64,000 bases of DNA from Polytrichum commune. Taxonomy: Eukaryota; Streptophyta; Polytrichopsida; Polytrichales; Polytrichaceae. A program made the translations under genes and the position numbers. A model generated the notes under the pieces. That model was not told the DNA's origin, did no database searches, and was given only the letters and a program-made list of their open reading frames with translations. Where the stretch lies: assembly GCA_950295325.1 (NCBI GenBank), contig OX485804.1:63644533-63708532 (forward strand), read 5' to 3'. Shown here piece by piece: positions 23,451 through 35,083 of this stretch. Numbering within the stretch: the stretch's first letter is position 1; every line of letters starts with the position of its first letter.

Positions 23451-24952
23451 TCATGACATAATAATTGGCCTCGGATCTTGGGAGGTGACCATCTAAGTTA
23501 TATTCAAGTTCACATTTCATCCTCATCCTCATCCAACATAAAGTTGAAGAAATGATGATCATAATGATAAAAATACAATTGAAAATATGTATACATAAAA
23601 AAAAATTACATTCATATATAGTCATTAACATGAGTATACAAATATACTTTTGAATAATAATGAACTCCTATCATATGTGTGATATAAAACCTACCATTCA
23701 TTAATAAAGTCATTGGAGACTTTTTCATCCCTCGAATGTAACTCATAAGCATCTAAGTTATAATATATGCCATGAAAGCTAATGCAATTATTGTTTTTAA
23801 ATGTATCATCAAATGATTTGCAAGATCGTAAGTCCACTTATTGTTGGTTCTTTTTTGACATCAACATAAACCAATCTTCATGTTTGATGGACAATCCATC
23901 AAGTCAATTGGATCCCTATACTCCACCCAACGATTACCAAAAAAATTATGCATCCTATAAACCCTCCCAACAAAGCAAACCTTAATTGGAGCTAATTTTT
24001 TGGTCTACCATGATTTTTGACAATTCTAGCTTCATGTGCATTCAAAAAAACACACTTCACAATCACAACCAAGATTTATCATGATATCATGATTGTGGCA
24101 ATAAGGAGTTTAGGCTTCATATATAATGTGCTAGCCTTAATCCAAGTCAATGGATTTTTAGATAAAGTTGGATTGCCATTCAATTGACTAACAAGTGTGC
24201 TTTGGAAATTTCTAGACTCCCCTACCTCTACATAAGCACAATGGATTGCGAGGACATTTCAACATTTTTCATGTTTATCAGATAGAACATCCAAGGCAAG
24301 TTGAAGCTCGCTTTGCAACTTCACATCTTCATGTAAATCATTTTCAATTTTTGACTACATGAATTCCATCTCTATGACAACATCCTTGCACATGTTTGAA
24401 TTGTCTTCTCCAACACTACAATTTTTCTTGTCACCACCTTGTGCACTAGAATCATTTATCAATGTGTGACCATAATCACACTCCTCATCCTCTTTCATAC
24501 TTCCAAATAAATGAGCCTCAATAAGTGACCCTACCATACATGTACAAATGTCATATAGTTTCTAGAGGTCCTCCATACATGTACATAACTACAAGTTATA
24601 ATTTGTGTAACATATGTATACGTAATACATAGAAGTTCAAATTAATATCCCTTTTGTGCACTCACGTATACTCATACATGTCATGAAAGGTGCACCCCCG
24701 GGTGAAGAATACTGCATCCCATGTTATGTCTTTCGTGTCTATTTTTATAAAGAAAAACATGTGCTTAAATCCCGAAAATTTAGCAAACATAAATCTAGAG
24801 GCTGCAATGTTGCTTGTAAGTACAAATTTTCAAAAAAATTCTTGTTCATTATTTCCTTTCAAAGAGCAACTTTTACATTTGGAGTCAACCAATTTCATGA
24901 TCTTGAACTACCTTTTCTAGATATTTCATGAACATTCTAATACATATTCACA
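23451..24952. other. no gene seen
   Basis: AT-rich sequence with no recognisable domain. The short frames at 24656-24931 overlap on two frames of one strand and carry no motif. Confidence 0.45.
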
Positions 24953-25367
24953 ATAGAGTTATCTACAAAGTAACGCAAAAGAAATCATGGGTTTAGTCCC
25001 AAATCATAAGTTTGTGAGAATTGATACAAAGTCACCCTAGTTTTCTTAATGCTTAAATAATCTGACACAAAGAGTGGTGTTGGGCTATTAGAAACCGGGT
25101 TTTCAACTTGCTCTACTAGGATGGGTGTACCAAGCTAGCCTTGCATAGGCCAATCGGGAATTTAAAATAGCGGCTCCTATGTACATACCCTATTTTCGTA
25201 ACTGAAAGTCTCATAAAGTTTTTCAGATGCCAAGAGGAAGTCTCAAAAGGTTCACCCAACTTTCAAAATAAGCTCCAATACCTCACGAGCTTTTGAGCTT
25301 TTAGTATAAAGATTTCTCAAAGAAGGATCAAACCCAAGTCAGTGAGGAACTTTACAAATAATTCGAA
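24953..25367. mobile_element. TIR repeat family T1, copy 2
   Basis: The ends 'gagttatctacaaagt' and 'actttacaaataattc' are inverted repeats and match the 12540-12973 copy. Internally it shares 'catgggtttagtccc', 'ctctactaggatggg' and 'caagctagccttgcatagg'. A 'ggatcaaaccca' motif near the right end is the inverted box-B-like word seen in other copies. Confidence 0.65.
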
Positions 25368-27734
25368 TGTCTAAAATGAGAATGTGCACTTTAAAATACA
25401 CTCTTCTTCAACCCATCTCCAAGTCTTAGAAAAGTGAAGAAAAGTAGCCAAACCCTTGTGTTGTGATATACTTAGCATAAACAGGAAGGAAAATAGATCC
25501 AATCCTATTTAAAGTATCAAACCATGGATCCTTCAAATAGGTTCAAAACTAAATTCAATATAAAGTTCATGCCTCATTGGTATCATAGACTGATAGACAT
25601 ACTAAGGTTGTGAGTAGATCCTAAATTAGGTGGTCAAATTTAGCTCAAAAGCACTTCATCAGGAAGTTTATGTGTATAGTCTAAGTGATAATGATGAAAA
25701 AAAATCATGGTGCATTACAATTCCTAAATTAGTATGACAACATATCCTTTTAGCCTACTTCAGTCTTACTTTCTAAATTGGGAAAATGATCTAAAAGATT
25801 CTACAAACTTATTAATCTACTTTGAGGATGTCAGCCATGTAGATGGAAAAAGTACCAATATCCTTAATTTGATTTATTGTTACTGTTTTGGATCATTTAA
25901 CATTAGCATTGGGCTCCTTGACACCTTCAACTATCAAGGTTCAATTCAGGTTCACTTTACCATGCTAACAAGATACCAAACTCCTCATGTCTTCAAATGT
26001 TGGAGGAGTGAGTAAGTTTGAAGACACCACAATAGTGTATTTCTCAATAAAATTTCCACATTAGGGCATGAAAAGAGTGACAGCAACCACAACTTGTCTT
26101 CCTTGCGAAGACCGCAAAACATAATATACAAGAAATGCACTCAATAATGTGAGCATACTAAGACAATATATTACAAAGTATATCAAGAGGTTACCTAAGA
26201 ATCGATAGGTTGCGAAAAGACAGTGCCAAAGAGTGAACAAAGATCCCTTCAACTCAGCTTTGATTTGTTTGAACATTGAGTAAATCAGTCAATGTCCTGA
26301 CTCATTTCCAAGATACAGACCAGAATTTCTATAAAATCAAGTATAACAAACATTCTCTGAAAGGAATGTTCAAACTAGCCCAAAATTCTTTCACAAATAA
26401 TTCCTCTAATCTGAGTTATTCTTCATTATCCAGCCCTCATAACTCTACATTAGATTTGCTGCAGCAATGTGGACACATGGAAGATAATTCGGCCCAACTT
26501 GCAATCTGTAGGTTATAATTTTGAGAAGGCTTCTTTAAAATGACTTTGTACTAGAGGAGACCTTTTAAGAGTTCAATTCGAGCCCCTATGGAGGCAGTAG
26601 GTTGAGGCCCAACAAGGTTTACAAAATACTCTACTTAAGTACTTTTACCCGTCAACTCTTCAACATCAAGCTCAGCTACCAAGACTGGATAATCATCACG
26701 CATCGCCAACTCGCTGCAAAACAGATCATAAAATTGTCAACAAAAAAAAAACATCTTGAGAGCATATCAGGTGGAGAGTCTACATTCACTTCATCAAACA
26801 TCGTCAGATCTTATTTAACACACCAGCAACTCTAGAAACCATTGGCTTTTCATTCCATGTAGAATAGAGTTACCCTTTAACCCAGCAGAAATTTCCATCG
26901 GGAGTTGGTCCCCAATGACTTTTCATTGGTTGTTTTGCATAATATAGAGTTCTCCTTGAAAGACTCTCAAAAAACTCTTTGTTTGGAAGGGAGGTTTTGG
27001 CCCACTTTTGACATTTTAAAGAGTTGGAGTGTTCAAGTGGTGTCAAAACCTCCAATTATAGTGAAATGGAGAGGATGCATTTGAATTTGGCTAAAAGATG
27101 GACAACAAATTTCATGACGAACTTTACAAGGCACCTAAAATGGTGTTCTTAAAAGTTTGATAAGGAGTTCATCTTTATTTAGCCTTCTTCTGGCCAAAGC
27201 CAAGTGCATCCCCTTCATTTCACTAAAAGAGGGGGTTCCGACATCACTTTAACAGTCCTTAAACATTATAAAATGTCAAAAGCGGGCGAACACTCCCTGC
27301 CAAACCATGAGTTTTTGAGAGACTTTTAGAATAACTTTAGCATCGATGATTGCTTTTCCACTTGTGATACATGCGCAGAGGCAGTGCTTGAAATTGAATA
27401 CGAACAACATATTTCGGTTCAATATGAGCCAAACTCATTTTAGCACCTCTACCCATGCCAAAGTGAGTTTGACCCTAAATGAAACGATACAGAATGTCCA
27501 CACAACCTCCAAGCACGCACCACAAACATACTGAACATAGAAGGGTAATGTATGCAAAACAACCAACTCCCAACCAAGAATCACATTGAGTTAGAGGATA
27601 AGTTAGAGGACAACTCTGATATATCATCTATTGTGATTGTAAAAGAAATGACCTGAGCATGAAAGCTAGAGTCAATAAACTGTAAGCAAAAATTCTGAGC
27701 AAAAATATAAATCTCCGCAGCTAGGTTTGTCTTA
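25368..27734. other. 3' flank of the S26-like gene, no clear gene
   Basis: No gene can be named. The minus-strand frame at 26061-26276 (71 codons) encodes two strongly hydrophobic stretches, including NLLIYFVIYCLSMLTLLSAF, that could be membrane spans, but it has no recognisable family and no confirmed flanking exons. The minus frame at 26870-27055 is likewise unassigned. Either could be an exon of an unrecognised gene or a decayed retroelement. Confidence 0.35.
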
Positions 27735-30700
27735 TCACCTGTTCATCACAACACCGTGCTCAACAGCAGAACGGCTACTGTATATTGCCCTGCCAATAAT
27801 ATTTTGCAATGGTAATGGCCCAAAACTGCGACTATCCTGAGCATCCTGCAAAACAGCTTGATCTCCTGAGAAGATTTGTTCGACCATACTTTTTGATTGA
27901 ACAATAATACAATCAATATAAATTCATATGAGAACCACTTTGATGCGCCTTAGGTCAGCTCAGAATTCACATAGAAGATTCCAACAGGACTCAAAAAATT
28001 CATTTGACACTCTTGCTTTAGAACAGCCATATGTAAAATTTGTCCCCTGGACCCAATCAATCTCCAAAGGACAACAGCAGTTTCGTCCAAAGTGCAACTG
28101 TGCTTAGCAATCTTTCCTTAGATTTTCATGCTTCAACATTTGATACTGTCACTCTGCTTTGCTTCAGTCCAACTTTAATGACGTCAGTGAAAAATCACAC
28201 ATAGCGACGTTTTGAGGTGAAAACCAGCTTCTCCTGCCATTATGCATGCTTGGGAACTTAAGGTGCGTTTGCGCGCAACCACCATTTCAGTGGTTGGGGG
28301 TTGGAATTTGCTTTCTTTGGCTCTATTTTTGAGAGATTAGGTGCATTGATGACAACAACAACCACAACTACTCAACCTTGCCCAACTTCAATACAAATTA
28401 AAGTTAGGAGTTGTTGCGATGGTTGTGATTTACTTTCTTTGGTTCTATTTAGTTTGTACTTACTATGTGGCACCAGGAGAATATTTCTAGGTCAAAGCAT
28501 GGAAGAGGAATTGTAGGAGGCAATTACTCTTAGACGAAATTTCCACTAGAACCTTTTTGACTTGACTCCACAGATTGCACCAAATATGAGGGAGGATCAT
28601 TGAGGTCAACTCCGCTCTTCAACTAAAAGAGTAGTCTTGTGTAAACAGAAAATAAATAATAATCATCGTAGATTTGGTTGAAAGTGGGCCTGAACAACAA
28701 CCATGACAACTCGAATAGTTGTGTGTAACCACACCTTCAAGAAATTCCAACCTCTAGGAAACTAAGGACTGTAATTGACAAGTCTCCAAGTCAGACAAAA
28801 TAGGGCAGAAGACCTCTAGGACATTGCATTAAACCTTAAAGGTCCAAGAGGTACATTCTAGGCCTCAAGATGTCATATGAAGGGTTTATGATTGCTTCTT
28901 GATGCTTTTAGCTAAAAGTGTCAAAAATGATCATATCTAGAATTAGGACATTTATCATATGCATCTTTCAACCAGGGGATACATATATGTGGAATGAATT
29001 ATGAGAGAATTTGAGCTCATGTTAATGACCTGGACTCAAATACACACAACATATTCCTAATCACCATTGTCACATGTGACTTTATTTTCACTTCCTCTTA
29101 TTTCATGGGTTGATCTAAATATGGGTTCAACACCATAGTCCATATAAAATATAATTTCAAAACTTTGTTGTGGTTGGTACAAATCATCACGTATCCCATA
29201 TAAACAGACCCCCTGTCCTTTACAAGTTTATAGGACTATCCTTACCTTGGCGTTTATGCTCTCATTGTCACAAAGCACCCAGCACATTCCAGGATCCAAT
29301 TGAAATGGTTCATCCTCGTCCTTTGAGGACACCATCTCTTCACCTTCAATTGCAGCAACCCGCCGCACTAATTCTTGTTTTTCATTTTGAGGGTCCTTCA
29401 GCATGACCACATCCCCTACAAATACATATCTGTGGCAGTTCAAAAGTACATGTATTATTTCACCATTAGTCATAGACACGTGCCCTAATTGAGCAAGAAA
29501 AATGATGTGTTCTTATGTTGTCACTACCTAGTCCTTCAGTTTTCAAATGTCACTTGGCAATAGCTAAGGTAGGCATGCCTCATTCAGTTACTACTCTAAA
29601 GTAAAGACCTATGTTTGAATGGTATGTAGTTAGGTGTGGCTTCCAAGAACAGATACCAAAAAGACATGTGTTGGAAAGAGATTGGAATAAGTGTTCAAAA
29701 TACGAAAACCGCTAGGCTCAATTAACATACTTGGGGAGGACCTATTTGACCACTTAATAAGAACAAGAATCTTCATTTTGATAGAGAATAAGATACTAAT
29801 ATGAGCTTTGAAAATTATGAGGAAAGTGGCTACAGCCTCGATTTGGATTTGCTAACCATCTTGTGCTATATGCGAGTTTCATATCCTAGGAGAAGTGGTC
29901 TAGTCAGAAAAAGTAACCATTAAAGACTCATCTACCTTACACCCAAAGACAATTTTGGGCATCTTTAAAATTTACCTAGTGGACTCATTGTTCAAAAGCA
30001 TCTCCAGGATTTTGATGTGAAGATCAAAAAGTTACCTTGGACACGCTCTTGGGAGCGATCTTATAAGCAGGGTTTCCCCTTGATTGCTAAAAGTTGGAAC
30101 CATTTCCATGCCTTTGAGAAAAGATTTGAATGTTAGACGCGCTCGGAAATTCTGCAGCAAATTGTTATAAACTTCTTGCTCCTTGATGACCCCCAGGTCG
30201 AGGTTCTGCAAATATCAACTTGGGGTATCAGAACTGTGAAAACCAAATAGGAAAGGAATTTGGGACAACAACCCCAAGACCAGTCTAGAAACTGCTGTAA
30301 CGCAATCAAATCAAATGTATACCATCTCTTTGAAATAAAGAAAAAGGAGTCCATGTTTAGGAGCAAATGCAACTGAGAGGACTTTGTAATGAGTCACCCT
30401 TTTCACAACTCCAGGAGCACACAAAACTACAATGTCAACTCATCCCCATTTTCAAATAGTCCAAATCAAACAATGTGGAACCGAAAATTTTCAAATTCCT
30501 AAGTATTGAGCAGAACCTCATCTTCACAACTTGGAGACTTATAATGTCCAAGATGAGAAGAGCAGGCACCCAAAAAATTCTGATTCTGCAAGTGCTTGCA
30601 GGGTTTAGGGTTTAGGGTTTAGGGTCCAAAATTGCTCCATAAGAGGCAATAATGAACACATCAAACAAACATACATGCCAAAGAGGAAGAAGACGGTCTT

Positions 30701-30931
30701 ATGCATAAGGAGAAGAATGCTCCACTTAAAAGAGATTTTTATCAAACTTTGTCCTCAAATCTCCCACTTGGTGATAGAATTTGAACTGCAAGAGAGAATG
30801 ATGACACCATCGATGAACAAGTTGGTGAAGGACAGAGAGAGATGTGGAACCTTGATGGTTTGAGAAGCTGAGAATTGAAGCTTCGACCACAAGTAGCGTG
30901 TCCATAATAATGGGTTCCCCCTTATCTGCAT
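27735..30931 (-). CDS. plant S26 signal-peptidase-like protein, catalytic dyad lost
   Basis: Four minus-strand exons join in frame: 30851-30931, 30036-30205, 29246-29429 and 27735-27845, giving 181 residues. All introns have GT-AG ends (the first donor, AAG|GTTCC, is weak). The product resembles At1g06200 and At2g31140, proteins annotated by homology as mitochondrial inner membrane protease-like (IMP, peptidase S26). Visible blocks are LWTRYLWSKLQFS (residues 8-20), GVIKEQEVYNNLL (32-44), the box-B-equivalent GMEMVPT (59-65), YVFVGDVVMLKDP (85-97), LVRRVAAIEGEEMVS (104-118), PFQLDPGMCWVLCDN (125-139) and DSRSFGPLPL (149-158), which is the S26 'DSR.FGP' box. In active enzymes the Ser lies where Glu61 is and the Lys where Arg106 is, so catalysis as a classical protease is unlikely. 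The Arabidopsis relatives, as remembered, also have Glu at the first site. The start is the first ATG in the exon aligning with the plant N-terminus. Location and role are not shown by the sequence. Length is slightly short of the roughly 200 residues usual for the family. Confidence 0.85.
28261..28736. mobile_element. TIR element in intron 3 of the S26-like gene
   Basis: The left end AGGTGCGTTTGCGCGCAACC and the right end, read inverted (AGGTGTGGTTACACACAACT), match at about 15 of 20 bases. Flanks are TTA and TCA, close to a Harbinger-type 3-bp target. It is about 476 bp with no coding capacity. An internal segment around 'ttggttctattt' is partly duplicated near 28315 and 28437. Confidence 0.6.
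29600..29935 (+). repeat. repeat family R3 copy in intron 2 of the S26-like gene
   Basis: Aligns with 37545-37860 along most of its length: 'aagaacagataccaaa', 'catgtgtt', 'gaccacttaataag', 'tatgagct', 'ttatgagg', 'atcctaggagaagtg'. It lies antisense to the host gene. Confidence 0.7.
30601..30624. repeat. interstitial telomere-type repeat (TTTAGGG)
   Basis: A 24-bp run of about 3.4 TTTAGGG units, the plant telomere unit, in intron 1 of the S26-like gene. In the gene's sense direction it reads as CCCTAAA repeats, the form of a plant telo-box, and may act in expression from the 5' intron. That role is inference. Confidence 0.9.
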
Positions 30932-33900
30932 CTTTCTCCAAAAAAAATTGAAGAATACCCACCTACACACACAAAAAAAAACTCACTTTCTCCAGATTCT
31001 CATCACAAACCCAAAATGTGTCATCTCTTGTAGTAAGTAGGAATAATCTTAGCTAAACCCTCAACCAAAGACCCTTTTGAAGCAGGCTACGTGAAGTTTG
31101 CAAGCAACAAAGAGCTCATCGAAGAAGTTCGCAACAAGTATGTAAGTAAGCATTTCACATGCTGCTCTATGATTTTCTTACACCATGTAAGGCCTGTGAG
31201 CCTATAACGGACACTTCCAACTCCATGTACACTTTGGCCTTTGGATGGGACCGCGAATTGTCTCATCCGGTTAGGGAATACACCAAACGCAAACACAGAG
31301 TTGTGCTAAATCGGGTAATATAATTATAGAGGGGGAGTAGTCTTATTATATGTTCCACACATTCACTCTATGAGTACTGAGGGGTTAAAGTGGCACTTTA
31401 AGAAACTTTAGCTATTTCAAGAAGGTTAATTAGCTTGGAAAATTTTCAAAAAAAAAAATCCATATATTACCATATCTACATAGAAGCTACAAGGGGGAAA
31501 AAAATTCCTAGTAATAAATGCAAGTGCAACCTACATAAATTGTCAAAGTCATCTTAAGGAGCGAGCCTTTTATTGTCTACTAGAGGTTTATTGATGTTGG
31601 ATTGCTAAGTGAGGATCACCACAAAATTAGTTTTATTGGAGGTGAGAATCTTCCATATAAATGAAGGTGTTGTCCCCCTTTGTGGATCACTTCTTACACC
31701 GCATCGTTGAGCAGATAGATCCCCAATTAGCCATTGTGATTGGCCAAAGTTGGTGCTCTAGTAAGGTAGATGAGGCTATGTGGACACCTGCAACTCTATG
31801 GAACCATCTAGCCAATGGATTTGAGCATTAGAAGCTTGAGCAAGTTAGCAACTGCGAATGAGGACCAACGAATTCAAAATTATTAAAATCGGAGTTGAGG
31901 AAGGTGTTGATCTTGGCTCTAGAATCAAAGATTATGTACTTCCCAAAGTGGTGTTATAGGGGGGGAACTCTTTTATCGTTCAATGTTGTGTAAGTGGACA
32001 ACATCATTAGCAGATTCTACATGGGTCATTTGTCAATGAAACCCAAGTTTGTTGCCAATATTGGTGAACTCTAAAGTGGTCACATGTAAGATAAAATGTT
32101 GCCGAATTGTGTATTCATTATAGAATACCCACAATACAAGTTGGTCGGCACCTCATAGCCACATGCCGCCTTCTTATTTGCCCACCTCAAACATAAAAAT
32201 CAAGCATGTCATAGCTCAGTGGATTGCACTCCTTATTGTAGAGGAATGATGGGTGTAGTTTGACTTTTGTGAAAATGATTAACCCAAATATCATCAAGGC
32301 AACGGCCAAATCATCATGTATGACTCACCCACCGTATTAAAACGATCAAATAGTCGATTAGGACCCCAAAAATAGGTGTCTAATAAAGGAAGCCAACCAA
32401 ATTAGCATCATCTACTTTAGAAGCATTCTTGCATCCTTTTCGCACCGCTGTTACGAATGGGCGAAGTGGTGCTATTTAATATTTAACGTTGCATATGATT
32501 AATCATTTTTAATAATGACTTACTTGATGGCACCATTGCACTCACTTGTTGATGACTTAAGGATTTAAAATAGGTGTCACCAAAGGGAAGGTGTTACTTT
32601 AAGGCCTTAGTACCTTGAAAGCTTCATAAAATGTGGGTCATGTGATCAAAACTAATATCTTACAATACACAAGGTTTACATAGAAATAGTTGGAGCTAGG
32701 ATTCTATTTGGTCAAAGATTACGAGGTATTGATAGTTGATTCTTATAAAGGAGTTGAAAGTTGGGCTATAATAGACCCAAGCTATTCCGGCATGGGAGAG
32801 CTTTCCGGACGCTGCTAGCAGTACAATAGCGGTTGGGCATGACACATGGGTCCAACTACTGGGCTAAACCCGACATTATCATGTTATGGGGGGCCTATAT
32901 TGATAATATGCAACACATGCTCTTAGCATTTGTAAATTATTAAGATTGTCGTGTTAAGTGTCAAAATTGGAGTTGAGATGCAAAAGCTATAAGAGGTCAA
33001 AAGTGAAGATTCTTCTTTCTATTCAAGCAATGATCACATAGGCCTTCCTAATTGTGTCAACCACTAAACTTAGACCAATGTTCAATTTCATTGCAACACA
33101 TATCCTTTTGGTGTTAGTTCTTAACTACAAGCCTTGTCATATACCACTCAAATGTAGGTGTTTGGATTAGAGCAATGTTAGATTAAGACATGCATGCTTA
33201 ACCTCTAAATGCTTTTGGAATTTGACTTGGGCCTCTCATACATGTTGTATTATGATATTGTACAACATGAATAGGTTTACATTGTGATGTGACCATTTTG
33301 TAGATACTAATAGTTTGTTGTCTTGAAGTGCTACATGTCCTGACACCAACACAAGCCTAGAAAGGGTTTAATGAAGATTTCATATCATCAAGTGAAAGAG
33401 AGAACACACAGTTAGTATGAACCTACTAAAACCCCTTAGGGGTTAAGGTAAGATGACCTTAAAGCATCACCCCCACACACACACTTTATGTAGTTTGGGG
33501 GACTTACTACACAAAGAGAGAAAATGTGAAATTTTTTTAGGGTAGATTTGCAAATGTGTGCTGAACCTTAAACAAATCCAAAAAAATTGGAGTTCATGTG
33601 CATCCCATGGAAATCAACAACTCAAGTAACTAGCAAAATGGGCCTTTAACCACCACACAATGGATTCATCAATGTTGAATTTTGAGGTGGGAATAACCAC
33701 AAATTTAACCTTGTAATTCATGAGAGGCTTGTACAATATTGAATAAGAATATCATTTGCCTTTTGTTCAACACTTCTTACACCGTACAAGATTCTCATTG
33801 ACCCATTCGCTCATTGAATCACATAAAAGAATTGTGGCAGAGTAAGAAGGCTCTAATTAGAGCACCAAATTTGCCCAATCACAACGGCTAATATAGTATT

Positions 33901-35083
33901 CACTCGCTCATCGACTCACATAAAATTTTCATAAATTTTGGTATTTTATGAAAAAATATAGTTTCCTAAAAGTTGCCTAAAGAGGATGGTATTAGGATGA
34001 AAATAGGTGTCACTAGAAGGCTAATGTTGCTTATAGGCACACACACCTTAGAACTAAGAGGGAATTATTGCATACAAACATTCCTCTCATTCACCCAGTT
34101 TAACAACTTGCCTCCCTACGAATTGATGGCATAGTCATAAAGCATTACTAAGCAACTAGATGATAGTCCTTATCCAAAGAAAGTGCGGCTGCAATTTAAA
34201 AAAACTAAGAGCTATCAATCAATCTTCACCCAAATAACAATCCATAGCCTAAGTGCTCCCCATAAACGGAGAATCCCATAATCAAAGGGAAATTAAGTTG
34301 GCTAATACTTGGTCCCATAGAACACAACCAAGGAGCTCAGTAATGTTATGCATCCCCAATAACATGAATTGGAATAATATGAGACCTTTAAAATCTTTGG
34401 ACTGCATACTCTTGCATGCTTTTAATGTTGGATGAATGAGAGGTACACTTGTATGCAACAATTCCCTATCGCCAACCTTAAGGGCTTAAGGTCCCCATAA
34501 GCTTGTGTAAGTAAATGCCCTTCCCTTAGGGTCTTAACAAATAAAAATAATGAGAGAGTACACGTGGCAAAAACCTTCAAGGAAGGAATGGTGGCTCCTT
34601 CTTGAATGACTCGTATGTGAGTGTCGAATGCGCCACGTCGTCCCCGCAACCCTAACTTAACACAGTTTGCTGGCCTCCGAGCTTACCTTCAATTTCTCCC
34701 ACATTGCAATTTGCTCAAAATTTGCAGCTGTGGTGTCTGTCTGGATGGGAAGAAGTTTCCTTTCTAGCTTGAAATTTTGTGATGTTTCTACAGAGGATGA
34801 TGATTAATGTAGATCACTGTAGGGTTGATTGGAGAGTTCGAAAGTTTTGGTGAGAATACTTTTCCTTTTTGAGTTTTGAGGTCAATTTGGAGCTGGCAAT
34901 CAAAGCAGAAGCATCAGCTCATATTGGCACAAGGAACTGCAGCCAGGGGCATTGCACAATCAAGCTCAAAACCTTGCAGGGGTGTTAGGGCGACCGATCA
35001 ATTCCACAAAATCCTACTGACCAGCAATTCAATTGCACATTCTTCTTTGAGGTGGAATTTTTTTTTTTTTTGTGTCAGCAGCC
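30932..35083. other. intergenic between two divergent genes, old duplicated repeats
   Basis: This 4.1 kb lies between the starts of the minus-strand S26-like gene and the plus-strand COQ8 gene. It holds an R4 motif copy at 31203-31275, and diverged direct repeats: about 31585-31700 resembles 33660-33800 ('cttcttacaccg' is shared), and about 32560-32640 resembles 33990-34060 ('aaaataggtgtcac' is shared). A palindrome CCCCTTAGGGG lies near 33431. No gene is supported. The final 300 bp probably contain the COQ8 promoter and 5' UTR, ending in a poly-T run before the start codon. Confidence 0.5.
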
